Part shown: piece after piece, positions 1 to 9,585 of the stretch
How the letters are laid out: each line of letters opens with the position of its first letter
Numbering within the stretch: the stretch's first letter is position 1
NCBI RefSeq assembly: GCF_002796605.1
Contig: NZ_CP024923.1
Span: forward strand, 248,001 to 312,000
Source of the DNA: Sphingomonas psychrotolerans
GTDB taxonomy: Bacteria; Pseudomonadota; Alphaproteobacteria; Sphingomonadales; Sphingomonadaceae
Direction: 5' to 3'
DNA length: 64,000 nucleotides
The notes under the pieces: model-generated
Told to the model about the DNA's origin: nothing
Databases searched by the model: none
The model's input: only the letters and a program-made list of their open reading frames with translations
Made by a program: the position numbers and the translations under genes

Positions 1-387
1 GTCGACGATCAGTTCGGCATAGCAGGGCGCGCCGTCGGTGGTGAGCCGTCCGGGCGTGGTCCGGATCTCGCGGCTGGTGAGCGGCTGGGGATGGACGATC
101 AGCCGGTAGCTGTGGAGACCGATGATTCCCTGCGGCTGGGCGCGGTCGAGCAATTCCGTTTGCGAGGCGGCGCCCAGCGGGTCGGGCGGCACCTCCGGAT
201 ACCCGTCGCGCCCCGTCACCGCGCCATTGACGATGCCCCCGTGAATCCAGCCTTGATAGACCGAATTGAGCTCGCCGCTCGGCCAGACATGAAGCTCGCA
301 TCCGCCAGGCGCCGCTTCGTGCCCGCGCGCCGCGTTCGCAGAAAAGCCCGCGACAACAGCCGCGAGCAACAATGCACGTCGAAACAC
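1..387 (-). CDS. secreted hypothetical protein (partial, C-terminus off the edge)
   Basis: Reading the minus strand from a GTG at 387 gives 129 codons open to the window edge. A GGGGGAGG ribosome site lies about 7 bases before the GTG, which decides the start. The first 25 residues (VFRRALLLAAVVAGF...) look like a Sec signal peptide, followed by a mature segment starting near HEAAPGGCELHVW. The mature part has two Cys and no motif I can name, so it is probably exported to the periplasm or surface. Function unknown. The gene is truncated by the window edge, so its length is not known. Confidence 0.6.
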   Translation of the reverse strand, partial: MFRRALLLAAVVAGFSANAARGHEAAPGGCELHVWPSGELNSVYQGWIHGGIVNGAVTGRDGYPEVPPDPLGAASQTELLDRAQPQGIIGLHSYRLIVHPQPLTSREIRTTPGRLTTDGAPCYAELIVD

Positions 388-473
388 CCTGTCTGCCTCC
401 CCCAAGGCTTGCCCGCCGCGACTATATCCGGCCGGTCGAGTGAAGCAATCCCCGAGATGTCATGAGGCGGGGC

Positions 474-1193
474 TCACCGCGCGCGCTTGTCGAGATAGAG
501 AAACGCCGGGTCGAATTCGGCGACGCGGCGCAGTCCGGCAAGATCGGCGATCGCCACGCGGCTGCTGCGGAACTCGACGAGCTTTCGCTCGCGCAATTCC
601 TTGAGCACGCGGTTGACGTGGACCGAAGTGAGCCCGAGGCATTCGGCGAGATCGACCTGAGTGAGCGGCAAGGCAAATTCGTGTTCGGTCGCGAGGCCGA
701 CGATGCCGAGCCGAACCTGAAGCTCGCAGAACAGATGCGCAGCGCGCTGGAGCGCGCTGCGCCGGCCCAGCGAGACTTCCCATTCGCGGTGAATCGCCGC
801 GTCGAGATTGGTCGAGAACCAAAGCACCCGGGCGAGATGGGGGTGCTGTTCGGTGATGCGCTTCAGCCGCTCGTGCGGGACTTGCACGATTTTGGCCGGT
901 GTCAGCGTCATGACGTTGTGATCGAGATGCTTGAGCGTGAAGCTGTGCAGATCGGCGAAGTCGCCGGCTACGTGGAGCTCGGTGATCTGGCGTTCGCCGT
1001 CACTGAGATCCTTGTAGCGGCACAGAATGCCTTCGAGCAGCAGCGTCGAACGATCCAGCTCCTTGCCCGCCGTGATGAAAGTGTGATCCGCGGGATAATG
1101 GAGCACTTCGCCCAGTGCGTCGTACAGCGCCTGTTCCTCCTCCGCGCTGATATCGTCGCGCGCGCGCAGTTTCATCAGGTGCTTGTCGATCAT
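474..1193 (-). CDS. Crp/Fnr-family transcriptional regulator
   Basis: A 239-residue protein with the two-domain layout of the Crp/Fnr family: an N-terminal cyclic-nucleotide-binding-type beta-barrel (about residues 15-125), a long dimerisation helix, and a C-terminal winged helix with a clear helix-turn-helix around LTQVDLAECLGLTSVHVNRV (about residues 178-197). The N-terminal Cys cluster of true Fnr proteins is absent, so oxygen sensing by an Fe-S cluster is unlikely. Start chosen at 1193 because GGAGGG precedes it. This subtype is abundant in sphingomonads and usually has no assigned ligand. It stands alone here, so its targets are not predictable from context. Confidence 0.88.
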   Translation of the reverse strand: MIDKHLMKLRARDDISAEEEQALYDALGEVLHYPADHTFITAGKELDRSTLLLEGILCRYKDLSDGERQITELHVAGDFADLHSFTLKHLDHNVMTLTPAKIVQVPHERLKRITEQHPHLARVLWFSTNLDAAIHREWEVSLGRRSALQRAAHLFCELQVRLGIVGLATEHEFALPLTQVDLAECLGLTSVHVNRVLKELRERKLVEFRSSRVAIADLAGLRRVAEFDPAFLYLDKRAR

Positions 1194-1223
1194 GTGCCCT
1201 CCGGATCGCGCGACAACGCGGTC

Positions 1224-1409
1224 TCAGGCCATCGGTTGCCCGGGGCTGATACCCGGATCGCCGCCGGGGTGCGGGTCAGGCACGTCCACGTCGGGGGCGG
1301 GCGGAGAATATTCGGGGGGCGGGGTGGTCGGCTGCGCGGGCTGCGGGGTGCCGGGATTTTCCGAAGGTGTGGGCTCGGGATTGGCGGGAATCGGCGGTTC
1401 GACGGGCAT
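1224..1409 (-). CDS. small proline-rich protein
   Basis: A 61-residue reading frame starting at the ATG at 1409, preceded by AGGAGA at a good distance; a longer in-frame start at 1454 has no ribosome site. The product is about one third proline, with alternating Pro/Glu/Thr/Asp (MPVEPPIPANPEPTPSENPG at the start), no hydrophobic segment and no signal peptide. Such a sequence should be disordered. Similar short Pro-rich proteins occur in sphingomonads without known function. The clean ribosome site argues it is translated; composition alone could also produce a chance frame in high-GC DNA. Confidence 0.5.
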   Translation of the reverse strand: MPVEPPIPANPEPTPSENPGTPQPAQPTTPPPEYSPPAPDVDVPDPHPGGDPGISPGQPMA

Positions 1410-1519
1410 CAAGGGTCTCCTGCTTTGCTCCTGAACGCCGCGCGGGGCCTGCAAGTTGCTTCACGGCCTTGCCCCGGCACCCATGACTGCTATAGAGCCC
1501 GCCGACCGGCGGTGCCCCT

Positions 1520-1604
1520 GCGGGCGTGGCGGAACTGGTAGACGCGCCAGATTTAGGTTCTGGTATCGAAAGGTGTGGGGGTTCGAGTCCCTTCGCCCGC
1601 ACCA
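1520..1604 (+). tRNA. tRNA-Leu(UAG)
   Basis: An 85-base cloverleaf with a GCGGGCG/CGCCCGC acceptor stem, the GGTTCGAGTCC T-arm, a class II long variable arm and an encoded CCA end. The anticodon stem CCAGA/TCTGG closes the loop TTTAGGT, giving anticodon TAG. Confidence 0.97.
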
Positions 1605-1666
1605 GCACCGCCGCTCTTGATCAGCGTCCCGGCGCCGCGATCCCATTCTAGTTGGAAGCCTGAAGA

Positions 1667-3316
1667 ATGCAGACTGTCGAGACGTTGAACGAAGGCCTGA
1701 AGCGGGCCTACACGCTCAAGATCACCGCCAAGGACATCGACAAGAAGGTCGATGCCGAAGTGAAGCGGGTCGCTCCGCAGATCCGCATGCCCGGCTTCCG
1801 CCCCGGCAAGGTTCCCGCCAATCTCGTGCGCAAGATGCACGGCGAGGCGATCGCGCAGGACGCGCTCAACAACTCGATCCAGGAAGGCGTGCAGAAGCTG
1901 CTCGTCGAGCACAAGCTGCGCCCGGCGATGCAGCCGTCGGTCAGCCTCGAGGGTGATTATGCACCCGGCGCCGATGCCGAGATCAAGGTCGAGCTCGAAG
2001 TGCTCCCTGACGTGCCGACTCCGTCGATCGACGGCCTCAAGCTCGAGCGTCTGACTGTCCCCGCCGACGATGCCGCAATCGACGAGCAGCTCCAGCAGCT
2101 CGCCAGCAACCAGAAGGGCTGGGACGACGCCCCGGCCAAGCACAAGGCCGCGACCGGCGACCAGGTCGTGATGGATTTCGTCGGCAAGACCGCCGACGGC
2201 GTGGCGTTCGAGGGCGGCACCGGCGAGGGCATGGCAGTCGAGATCGGCTCGGGCCGTCTGATCCCGGGCTTCGAGGACCAGCTGGTCGGCGTGAAGGCCG
2301 GCGACGAGAAGACGATCAACGTCACTTTCCCCGAGGATTATGGCTCGAAGGATCTCGCCGGCAAGCCCGCGACCTTCGACCTCAAGATCACCGCAGTGAA
2401 GACCGCCGGCGAGACGAAGATCGACGACGATTTCGCCAAGCAGCTCGGCCTGCAGGATCTCGAGCAGCTCAAGGGGCTCTTGAAGGGGCAGATCGAGCAG
2501 CAGCTCAATGGTCTCACCCGCACCTATATGAAGCGCAAGTTGCTCGATCAGCTCGCCGCAGGTCATGACTTCCCGGTGCCGCCGTCGATGGTCGAGGCCG
2601 AGTTCCAGCAGATCTGGCACCAGCTCGTCCACGAGACCGAGCATGAGGCCGATCCGGCCGCGGCGCTCGCCGAGCTCGAATCCGAGCGCGACGATTATTT
2701 CAAGATCGCCGAGCGCCGCGTGCGCCTCGGCCTGCTCCTCTCCGAGATCGGCACCGCCAACGGCGTCGAGGTCTCGCAGCAGGAAATGAGCCGGCTGGTT
2801 GCGCAGGCTGCCCAGCAATATGGCCCCGAGGATCGCCAGCGCTTCATCCAGTATGTCCAGCAGGAGCCGATGGCGGCCGCCCAGCTGCGCGCGCCGTTGT
2901 TCGAGGACAAGGTCGTCGACTATCTGTTCGACAAGGCCGAGATCAGCGACCGCGAAGTGACTCGCGAGGAGCTCGAAGCCGCGATCGAGAGCGACGAGGG
3001 CTTCGACACCGGCACGCACACTCGCGATCACGACAATCACAAGCCCAAGGCCAAAAAGGCTGCGGCCAAGAAGCCGGCCAAGGCCGAGGCTGCCGCTGAC
3101 GAAGCCAAGGCCGAGGAGCCGGCCAAGAAGGCCGCCAAGCCCAAGAAGGTCGAGAAGGCCGATATCGAGCCCGCAGCGCCCGGCGACGAACTCGTCGAGG
3201 CCGAGCCGGTGAAGAAGGCGGCGACCAAGAAGGCGCCCGCCGCGAAGGCCGAAGCCGCGGAAGAGGCTCCGGCCAAGCCCGCCAAGAAGGCGCCGGCGAA
3301 GAAGAAGGCCGACTAA
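1667..3316 (+). CDS. tig: trigger factor with a basic Lys/Ala-rich C-terminal tail
   Basis: Ribosome-associated folding chaperone. Residues 1-115 form the ribosome-binding domain and contain the family signature GFRPGKVP; residues about 150-245 are the FKBP-type peptidyl-prolyl isomerase domain (GDQVVMDFVGK..., PGFEDQLVGVKAGDEK); the helical chaperone arms follow to about residue 450. Normal trigger factors are about 430-450 residues, while this one is 549: the extra 95 residues are almost entirely Lys, Ala, Pro and Glu (repeats such as AKKAAAKKPAK), resembling histone-H1-like tails. Its position near clpP, clpX and lon fits the usual proteostasis cluster, although five unrelated genes intervene here. 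A strong terminator follows. Confidence 0.95.
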   Translation: MQTVETLNEGLKRAYTLKITAKDIDKKVDAEVKRVAPQIRMPGFRPGKVPANLVRKMHGEAIAQDALNNSIQEGVQKLLVEHKLRPAMQPSVSLEGDYAPGADAEIKVELEVLPDVPTPSIDGLKLERLTVPADDAAIDEQLQQLASNQKGWDDAPAKHKAATGDQVVMDFVGKTADGVAFEGGTGEGMAVEIGSGRLIPGFEDQLVGVKAGDEKTINVTFPEDYGSKDLAGKPATFDLKITAVKTAGETKIDDDFAKQLGLQDLEQLKGLLKGQIEQQLNGLTRTYMKRKLLDQLAAGHDFPVPPSMVEAEFQQIWHQLVHETEHEADPAAALAELESERDDYFKIAERRVRLGLLLSEIGTANGVEVSQQEMSRLVAQAAQQYGPEDRQRFIQYVQQEPMAAAQLRAPLFEDKVVDYLFDKAEISDREVTREELEAAIESDEGFDTGTHTRDHDNHKPKAKKAAAKKPAKAEAAADEAKAEEPAKKAAKPKKVEKADIEPAAPGDELVEAEPVKKAATKKAPAAKAEAAEEAPAKPAKKAPAKKKAD

Positions 3317-3341
3317 GCCTTCTGGCTCCAGAAAAGTATCG

Positions 3342-3380
3342 GGCCCGCCGCTCCACCCCGGAGCGGCGGGCCTTGCTTTT
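3342..3380 (+). terminator. tig: rho-independent terminator after tig
   Basis: A perfect 13-bp stem (GGCCCGCCGCTCC pairing with GGAGCGGCGGGCC), a 5-base ACCCC loop, then TTGCTTTT. It lies 25 bases after the tig stop and just before the convergent membrane-protein gene, so it may serve both strands in part. Confidence 0.85.
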
Positions 3381-3384
3381 CAGC

Positions 3385-3975
3385 TCAGGCGAAGACTTCG
3401 GCCAGTTGCCCGGTTCCGAGCTTCCGCTGCGCTTCGGCGATGCTGCAGAGCATGATGATCGCGACGACAGCGACGGCAATGTCGGCGGCGGACTGAAACC
3501 ATAGCGGTCCGGTGCCGGCGTCCGGCCCTGCGGCGATACGCAGGATGGTGGCAAGGAAGCCGTGGCCGAGCCAGAGCGCCCACCACGCCCCGACCAGTCC
3601 ATTGCCGATCGTATAGTCGCTTTCGCCGTGGCTGGCGTTCCACAGCTCGCGCATGCCCTGATACGGCTTCACGAAGTTGGCGATGGGCACCGCGAACCAC
3701 CAGATCCGCGATCCCGGAGTGAATTCCAGATCCTGGTATCCCGCTTCGACCAGATTTCGGCCCGCCACGTAGATCCAGCGGCCGAAAACGGCGTAGGTCA
3801 GCAGCGTGAATACCGACACTGCGAAATCGACCTGGGAGGCGATTGGGACCACATTTTCCATATAGCCTTCGGGAAACAGCGCCGCGGCCAGCAATATGAT
3901 TGGCGTTGAAAGCGCTTCGAGCGCCACCATCGCGGCGACGATCAGCGTCAGGATCCGAAGATCGCGTATTCCCAT
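3385..3975 (-). CDS. DUF4328-like integral membrane protein
   Basis: A 196-residue protein from the ATG at 3975, chosen because AAGGGGGA precedes it; a longer frame to 4077 has no ribosome site and would overlap the next gene's start region. I see about five to six hydrophobic segments (ILTLIVAAMVALEAL..., VDFAVSVFTLLTYAVF, IWWFAVPIANFVKPY, WWALWLGHGFLATIL, IAVAVVAIIMLCSI). The motif FTPGSRIWWFAVPIANFVKP followed by YQGMRELWNAS is typical of the DUF4328 family of inner-membrane proteins with no known activity. It is convergent with tig and divergent from the glycosyltransferase. Confidence 0.8.
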   Translation of the reverse strand: MGIRDLRILTLIVAAMVALEALSTPIILLAAALFPEGYMENVVPIASQVDFAVSVFTLLTYAVFGRWIYVAGRNLVEAGYQDLEFTPGSRIWWFAVPIANFVKPYQGMRELWNASHGESDYTIGNGLVGAWWALWLGHGFLATILRIAAGPDAGTGPLWFQSAADIAVAVVAIIMLCSIAEAQRKLGTGQLAEVFA

Positions 3976-4076
3976 TGCTTTCCCCCTTGCGATGCCGGAA
4001 TGATCGCCGCGGGGATGGGGAAAAGTCAAAGAACAAATATGTCGAACGGTGCCGAACGCAGCCCTATGGCGGGACA

Positions 4077-5003
4077 ATGAACGCCAGAATCGCCGTCCTT
4101 CTGCCCTGCTACAATGAAGAGGCGGCCATCGCGCAGACGATCGCGGGCTTCCACGCGGCGTTCCCGGGCGCGACCATCTATGTCTACGACAATAACAGCG
4201 GGGACCGCACGATCGAGGTCGCGCGCGCAGCCGGCGCGGTGGTTCGCAGCGAGCGGATGCAGGGCAAGGGCAATGTCGTCCGGCGGATGTTCGCCGATGT
4301 CGATGCCGACATCTATGTGATGGCCGATGGCGACGCGACCTATGACGCCAGTGTCGCGCCGGCGATGGTCGAGCGGCTGATCGAGGAGGGGCTCGACATG
4401 ATCGTCGGGACTCGCGTGCACGAGGCGGCCGAGGCCTATCGTCGCGGCCACGTTCTCGGCAATCGCACGATGACCGGGATTCTCGCCGGGCTGTTCGGGC
4501 GCAGCTTCACCGATATCTTCTCGGGCTATCGCGTCTTTTCGCGGCGCTTCGTCAAGAGCTTTCCGGTGCTTTCCGCGGGCTTCGAGATCGAGACCGAGAT
4601 CAGCGTCCATGCGCTCGAGCTCAAGATGCCGGTGGGCGAGGTCGAGACGCGCTATTTCGCGCGGCCCGAAGGATCGGCGTCGAAGCTCAATACCTATCGC
4701 GACGGCTTCCGGATCGCGCGCACCATCGCCGTGCTCTACCGGATCGAGCGGCCGATGCTGTTCTTCGGGTTCATCGCCACGGTCTTTGCGATGATGGCGG
4801 TGCTGCTCGCCGTGCCGCTGGCGATCACCTTTCTCGAAACCGGGCTGGTGCCGCGTTTCCCGACCGCGGTCCTCGCCACCGGACTGATGATCCTCGCCTT
4901 CCTCAACCTGTTCACCGGGCTGATCCTCGATACCGTGGTGCGCGGGCGGCGCGAGATGCGGCGGCTGGCCTATCTTGCCCAGCCGGGGCCGTTCAGGGAC
5001 TGA
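4077..5003 (+). CDS. GT2-family glycosyltransferase with C-terminal membrane segments
   Basis: A 308-residue GT-A fold transferase. The N-terminal half has the family marks: RIAVLLPCYNEEAAI at the start, YVYDNNSGDRT for nucleotide binding, and YVMADGDATYD carrying the DxD-type metal/nucleotide motif. Two C-terminal hydrophobic segments (MLFFGFIATVFAMMAVLLAV and AVLATGLMILAFLNLFTGLI) match polyprenyl-phosphate sugar transferases of the DPM1/GtrB type, which load a sugar onto undecaprenyl phosphate at the inner membrane. The start at 4077 aligns with the family's N-terminus. It converges on, and overlaps by 11 bases, a polytopic transferase-like gene that could use its product; that link is inference. 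Confidence 0.88.
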   Translation: MNARIAVLLPCYNEEAAIAQTIAGFHAAFPGATIYVYDNNSGDRTIEVARAAGAVVRSERMQGKGNVVRRMFADVDADIYVMADGDATYDASVAPAMVERLIEEGLDMIVGTRVHEAAEAYRRGHVLGNRTMTGILAGLFGRSFTDIFSGYRVFSRRFVKSFPVLSAGFEIETEISVHALELKMPVGEVETRYFARPEGSASKLNTYRDGFRIARTIAVLYRIERPMLFFGFIATVFAMMAVLLAVPLAITFLETGLVPRFPTAVLATGLMILAFLNLFTGLILDTVVRGRREMRRLAYLAQPGPFRD

Positions 5004-6297
5004 CCGCCGCGACTCCGCGGAAACGCTGCCGGGCGCGAACCACCGCCTCGGCGGCCAGAAAGACCAGCAGCGGCCAGACGATATAGCTGTACCGCGGGAT
5101 GGGCTGGACGATGGCATAAGGCAGCGCCGCCAGCGCGACATAGGTCGCCAGCAGCCAATAGCCGCGCCGCCGGCGCACGAGGCCGTGGGCGAGCCCGGCA
5201 AGCCCGACGATGCTCGCCAGCCCGATGACCAGCGCGCGCAAGTGTCGCGCTTCATTCCAGCCGCTGAAATAGAATTGCCAGGGACGCGGGACGAAGAACT
5301 GCGTGAGATGCTCGATGCTCAGCCCGGCGAATTCGGTCGGATGGGCGGCGATCCATGCGCGCGCCTCGGCCCCGAGCGCGGCCGAATAGGCGCTTTCGCC
5401 GCCCGCTGCGCGGAGTGCCGTGCGCGCGGCGGGGCTGTGAAACGGGTGCACCTGCAGCAGGCGAGCGGCGAAGGTCTCGTCGGGATGGGAACTGTTCACC
5501 GCGGCGGGGTGGTTACCGATCGCCAGTTCGAGGCCGAAGTTGCTGCGCAGCGGAATGGGATCGCCCATGACCGCGGCGTTGCGCAGCATCCATGGCGCGA
5601 CCAGCAGTGCCAGTGCCGCAGCTGAGGCCGCGCCGAGCCAGGCGGTGCGCTTCCAGTCGAGCCGGAACAAGGCCACCAGCGCCCAGCAGGCATAGATGCC
5701 GAGTCCGGCGGCCGGGCTGATGAAGAAGGTGAGTGCGGAGAGCATTGCCGCGGCGAGCATCAGGGAAGAGCTTGCGCTGCGCCGGGAATTGACGCGCGCG
5801 ATCAGAAGCAGGTTGAGTGCGGCCAGCGCCAGCGCCGCCGCGCCTTCCCAATAGCGGAAGTCGATCGTTTCTTGCGGCGTGAAAACGGGGAGCAGGCAAA
5901 GCAAGGCCGTCCCCCAGCGGACGGCGAGGGGATCCATGTCGAACGCGATCGCCAGCCGCCGGAGCAGCAGATACCCCGTGAAGGTTTGTGCCAACGACCA
6001 GGCGAGGAGCGCGAGATTGGCGGCGACGCTGCCTGCGCCGAACAGCCAGAACAGGGATCCGGCCACGCCTGGACTTATCGGCAGCAGATGCGCGGTGGGG
6101 CCATAGCCCTGATAATAAGCGTCGGCGAAGCTGCCGGTATGCGCGAGGGCGAGCGCCACGCGGGTCGCCTCGCCCGCGCCGTAAAAGCCCGTCAGCCCGT
6201 CGCCGCGCGTCGCGAGCAGAAGGAGGCGCAGCAGCAGGCCGGCGCCGACGAGCAGCAGCAGGAAACGGCGTTCGGAGGCGGCGGTCGGCGCAGGCAC
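4993..6297 (-). CDS. ArnT/PMT-like polytopic membrane glycosyltransferase
   Basis: A 434-residue protein with about ten to eleven hydrophobic segments and a soluble C-terminal loop region (about residues 260-360). The first external loop contains GAGEATRVALALAHTGSFAD, where the acidic residue sits in the position used for catalysis by GT-C enzymes of the ArnT/dolichyl-phosphate-mannose transferase group. The context, tail to tail with a DPM1-like GT2 gene, supports a role in transferring a lipid-linked sugar to an envelope acceptor. Acceptor and sugar cannot be told from the sequence. It could also be a non-catalytic relative. Confidence 0.7.
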   Translation of the reverse strand: MPAPTAASERRFLLLLVGAGLLLRLLLLATRGDGLTGFYGAGEATRVALALAHTGSFADAYYQGYGPTAHLLPISPGVAGSLFWLFGAGSVAANLALLAWSLAQTFTGYLLLRRLAIAFDMDPLAVRWGTALLCLLPVFTPQETIDFRYWEGAAALALAALNLLLIARVNSRRSASSSLMLAAAMLSALTFFISPAAGLGIYACWALVALFRLDWKRTAWLGAASAAALALLVAPWMLRNAAVMGDPIPLRSNFGLELAIGNHPAAVNSSHPDETFAARLLQVHPFHSPAARTALRAAGGESAYSAALGAEARAWIAAHPTEFAGLSIEHLTQFFVPRPWQFYFSGWNEARHLRALVIGLASIVGLAGLAHGLVRRRRGYWLLATYVALAALPYAIVQPIPRYSYIVWPLLVFLAAEAVVRARQRFRGVAAVSP

Positions 6298-6332
6298 GCC
6301 CGGATCTTAGCCGCGCGCGCGTGGAAAAGTCC

Positions 6333-7367
6333 CTAACGTTCGATCAGGCCGAGCGCGACCAGGCTCTCGCCCGACGCGAGGATCGCTTCTTCGCGGGACC
6401 GTGGTTGCCAGTCGAGCAGGCGCCGCGCCTTTTCGTTGCTGGCGCTCGCGCGGATGCCCAGCCGCGGCACCGCCTCGCGCGCCAGCGGGACAAAGACGGC
6501 GAGCAGCCGGACGAGCCAGTCGGGAAGTTCGCGCCGGGGTGCCTTTGCCGCGGCTTCGCCCATACGCGTCCGCAATATCATCGCAATCTCGTGGAGCGAC
6601 ATCGCCTCGCCCGCCACCGCGAGGAAGCGTTCGCCTGCCGCGGCGGGATCGGTCATCGCGCGCAAATGCAGATCGGCGACGTCACGGACGTCGACCACCC
6701 CCAGATAGAGGCGCGGCGTGCCCGGCATCTTGCCTTCGAGCATCGACTGGACGAGGAACACCGAGGTCGAGAGATCGCCGCCCAGCGCCGGCCCGAAGAT
6801 GGCGACCGGATTGACCACGGCCAGTTCCATGCCGTTGCCTTCGCGTCCGACGAACTCCCAGGCGGCGCGCTCGGCGAGCGTCTTGGACTTCATATAGGGC
6901 TGGACCGCCGGCCCATCGGGATCGGTCCAGTCCTGTTCGGTATAGGGCGTATCGCTCTGGCCGTGGCCATAGCCGATCGCCGCGAACGACGAAGTGACCA
7001 CGACTCGCTTCACCCTGGCATCGCGCGCGGCGCGCAGCACCCGCAGCGTGCCTTCGCGGGCCGGACGGATCAGTTCGTTCTCGTCCTTCGGCTGTGCGGG
7101 AGGGAAGGGGGAAGCGACGTGATGGACATAGTCGCAGCCCGCCGCAGCCTCGGCCCAGCCCGCGTCCTTCTCCAGATCTGCGGCGACGAAGGAGAGCCGG
7201 TCGCCGGCATCCGCGCCCGCCGCGGCCAGCGTCGAACGCACCTCGGCTTCGCGCGTCAGGTTGCGCACGGTGGTGCGTACCTGGTGCCCCGCCGCGATCA
7301 GCTTGAGGATCACATGGCTTCCGACGAAGCCCGAGCCACCCGTCACGAGGACCGTATATGTCGCCAT
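6333..7367 (-). CDS. NAD(P)-dependent extended SDR (epimerase / dihydroflavonol-reductase type)
   Basis: A 344-residue Rossmann-fold enzyme. The nucleotide site is TGGSGFVGSH near residue 9, and the catalytic Tyr-Lys pair is in PYMKSKTLAE (YxxxK) with the preceding Ser in VVVTSSFAAIGYG. The C-terminal half (GVVDVRDVADLHLRAM, then a substrate lid) matches the dihydroflavonol-4-reductase-like group of extended SDRs, which reduce aldehydes or ketones. The substrate is unknown. The gene is divergent from clpP, with about 125 bp between the starts. Confidence 0.88.
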   Translation of the reverse strand: MATYTVLVTGGSGFVGSHVILKLIAAGHQVRTTVRNLTREAEVRSTLAAAGADAGDRLSFVAADLEKDAGWAEAAAGCDYVHHVASPFPPAQPKDENELIRPAREGTLRVLRAARDARVKRVVVTSSFAAIGYGHGQSDTPYTEQDWTDPDGPAVQPYMKSKTLAERAAWEFVGREGNGMELAVVNPVAIFGPALGGDLSTSVFLVQSMLEGKMPGTPRLYLGVVDVRDVADLHLRAMTDPAAAGERFLAVAGEAMSLHEIAMILRTRMGEAAAKAPRRELPDWLVRLLAVFVPLAREAVPRLGIRASASNEKARRLLDWQPRSREEAILASGESLVALGLIER

Positions 7368-7492
7368 CGTAACGATGTGGGTGCACGATGCTGCAGGTGC
7401 AATGCCGCGCGTTCACTGCGTTCCCCCCTTGCGCCGCGCAGCCCGAGCGCCGATGTTGGGCGCTTGGGCAAACATCCAAGAGAAAATCCCGC

Positions 7493-8146
7493 ATGCATCC
7501 GCTTTCCGGTCAGATGACCATTGATCCTGTTACCGGCGGTCTCGTTCCGATCGTCATCGAACAATCGAGCCGCGGCGAACGCAGCTTCGACATCTATTCG
7601 CGGTTGCTGCGCGAGCGCATCATCTTCGTGACCGGCGGAGTCGAGGACCATATGGCCTCGGTGATCACCGCCCAGCTGCTCTTCCTCGAGTCCGAAAACC
7701 CGAAGAAGGATATCTGGATGTACATCAATTCGCCGGGTGGTGTGGTCACCGCCGGCATGGCGATCCACGACACGATGCAATATATCCGTCCGCGCGTCGG
7801 CACGGTGTGCATCGGTCAGGCCGCGTCGATGGGCAGCTTCCTGCTTGCCTCGGGCGAGCCGGGTCTCCGCGTCGCGCTGACCAACGCCCGCATCATGCTG
7901 CACCAGCCTTCGGGCGGGGCGCAGGGCATGGCCTCGGACATCGAGATCCAGGCTAAGGAGATTCTCCGTATTCGCGCGCGGATGAATTCGCTCTATGCCA
8001 AATATACCGGGCAGCCGATCGAGCGGATCGAGCAGGTCATGGACCGCGACAGCTTCTTCGAGGCCGATGAGGCCAAGGCGTTCGGCGTGGTGGACGAAGT
8101 GTACGACAAGCGGCCGCAGCCGACCGAAGACGCAGCAGCTGCTTAA
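7493..8146 (+). CDS. clpP: ATP-dependent Clp protease proteolytic subunit
   Basis: Serine peptidase that forms the barrel degrading substrates fed by ClpX or ClpA. The catalytic triad is visible: Ser112 in GQAASMGSF, His137 in MLHQPSGG and Asp186 in VMDRDSFF, with the spacing seen in Escherichia coli ClpP. I start at the ATG at 7493 (217 residues); an in-frame ATG at 7514 is possible, and the frame upstream of 7493 is not conserved-looking. clpX follows about 145 bp downstream on the same strand, the usual arrangement. Confidence 0.96.
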   Translation: MHPLSGQMTIDPVTGGLVPIVIEQSSRGERSFDIYSRLLRERIIFVTGGVEDHMASVITAQLLFLESENPKKDIWMYINSPGGVVTAGMAIHDTMQYIRPRVGTVCIGQAASMGSFLLASGEPGLRVALTNARIMLHQPSGGAQGMASDIEIQAKEILRIRARMNSLYAKYTGQPIERIEQVMDRDSFFEADEAKAFGVVDEVYDKRPQPTEDAAAA

Positions 8147-8291
8147 GATTGTTGGATTATAGTCGCCCGTGGGCAAGTCCCCCGGACGGCGCCAAACCGC
8201 TTGGCGGCGCGGATTATGGATTGCCGGACGAGAACCCGCGTGTAGGATGGCGGGTAGTGGCTACGCGTCCGGCGCGTAAAGGATGGATTGA

Positions 8292-9557
8292 ATGACCAAG
8301 CTCAGCGGCGGCGACTCCAAGAGCACGCTCTATTGCTCGTTCTGCGGCAAGTCGCAGCACGAGGTGCGCAAGCTCATCGCCGGACCGACCGTGTTCATCT
8401 GCGACGAGTGCGTCGAGCTCTGCAACGACATCATCCGCGAAGAGACCAAGTCGGCACTCGTCAGCAAGAAGGACGGCGGCGTCCCCACGCCGCAGGAAAT
8501 CTGCGACGTGCTGGATGATTACGTGATCGGCCAGAAGAAGGCCAAGCGCGTGCTCTCGGTCGCGGTGCACAACCATTACAAGCGGCTCAACCACGGCGCC
8601 AAGGGTGCCGATGTCGAGCTCGCCAAGTCGAACATCCTTCTCGTCGGCCCCACCGGTTGCGGCAAGACTTTGCTCGCGCAGACGCTGGCGCGCATCCTCG
8701 ACGTGCCGTTCACGATGGCCGATGCGACGACGCTCACCGAAGCCGGCTATGTCGGCGAGGACGTCGAGAACATCATCCTCAAGCTGCTCCAGGCCTCCGA
8801 CTATAATGTCGAGCGGGCGCAGCGCGGGATCGTCTATATCGACGAGATCGACAAGATCAGCCGCAAGGCCGAGAATCCTTCGATCACCCGCGACGTTTCG
8901 GGCGAGGGCGTCCAGCAGGCGCTGCTGAAGCTGATGGAAGGCACCACCGCCAGCGTCCCTCCGCAGGGGGGGCGCAAGCATCCGCAGCAGGAATTCCTCC
9001 AGGTCGACACGACCAACATCCTGTTCATCTGCGGCGGCGCGTTCTCGGGGCTCGAGAAGATCATCGGCGATCGCCTGCAGGGCAAGTCGATCGGCTTCGG
9101 CGCCTATGTCGCCGCGCCCGACGAGCGCCGTACCGGCGAAGTGCTGCGCTCGACCGAGCCCGAGGATCTGCTCAAATTCGGCCTGATTCCCGAGTTCGTC
9201 GGCCGCTTGCCGGTGATCGCGACGCTCGAGGATCTCGATATCGATGCGCTGATCAAGATCCTCACCGAGCCGAAGAACGCCCTGGTCAAGCAGTATCAGA
9301 AGCTGTTCGACATGGAGGGGGTCAAGCTCAGCTTCAACGACGACGCGCTCACCGCGATCTCGAAGAAGGCGATCGAGCGCAAGACCGGCGCCCGCGGGCT
9401 CCGCTCGATCCTCGAGGCGATCCTGCTCGATACGATGTTCGACCTGCCCGGCATGGACGGCGTCGACGAAGTGATGATCGACAAGGACGTGGTCGAGGGC
9501 CGCAAGGACCCGGTCCGCATCTATGCCAAGAAGGAAAAGACCGGCAGCGCCGCCTGA
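8292..9557 (+). CDS. clpX: Clp protease ATP-binding subunit ClpX
   Basis: AAA+ unfoldase of 421 residues, the normal length. Residues 10-45 are the zinc-binding domain (CSFCGK ... CDECVELC). Walker A is GPTGCGKT, Walker B is IVYIDEID, and the pore and sensor regions ([21 protein letters not shown]) are intact. GGATTGA precedes the ATG. It delivers tagged proteins to ClpP encoded immediately upstream; in alphaproteobacteria this complex governs cell-cycle proteolysis. A strong terminator follows the stop codon. Confidence 0.97.
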   Translation: MTKLSGGDSKSTLYCSFCGKSQHEVRKLIAGPTVFICDECVELCNDIIREETKSALVSKKDGGVPTPQEICDVLDDYVIGQKKAKRVLSVAVHNHYKRLNHGAKGADVELAKSNILLVGPTGCGKTLLAQTLARILDVPFTMADATTLTEAGYVGEDVENIILKLLQASDYNVERAQRGIVYIDEIDKISRKAENPSITRDVSGEGVQQALLKLMEGTTASVPPQGGRKHPQQEFLQVDTTNILFICGGAFSGLEKIIGDRLQGKSIGFGAYVAAPDERRTGEVLRSTEPEDLLKFGLIPEFVGRLPVIATLEDLDIDALIKILTEPKNALVKQYQKLFDMEGVKLSFNDDALTAISKKAIERKTGARGLRSILEAILLDTMFDLPGMDGVDEVMIDKDVVEGRKDPVRIYAKKEKTGSAA

Positions 9558-9585
9558 CCTTATTGTTGCCCAAACACTGCACAAG

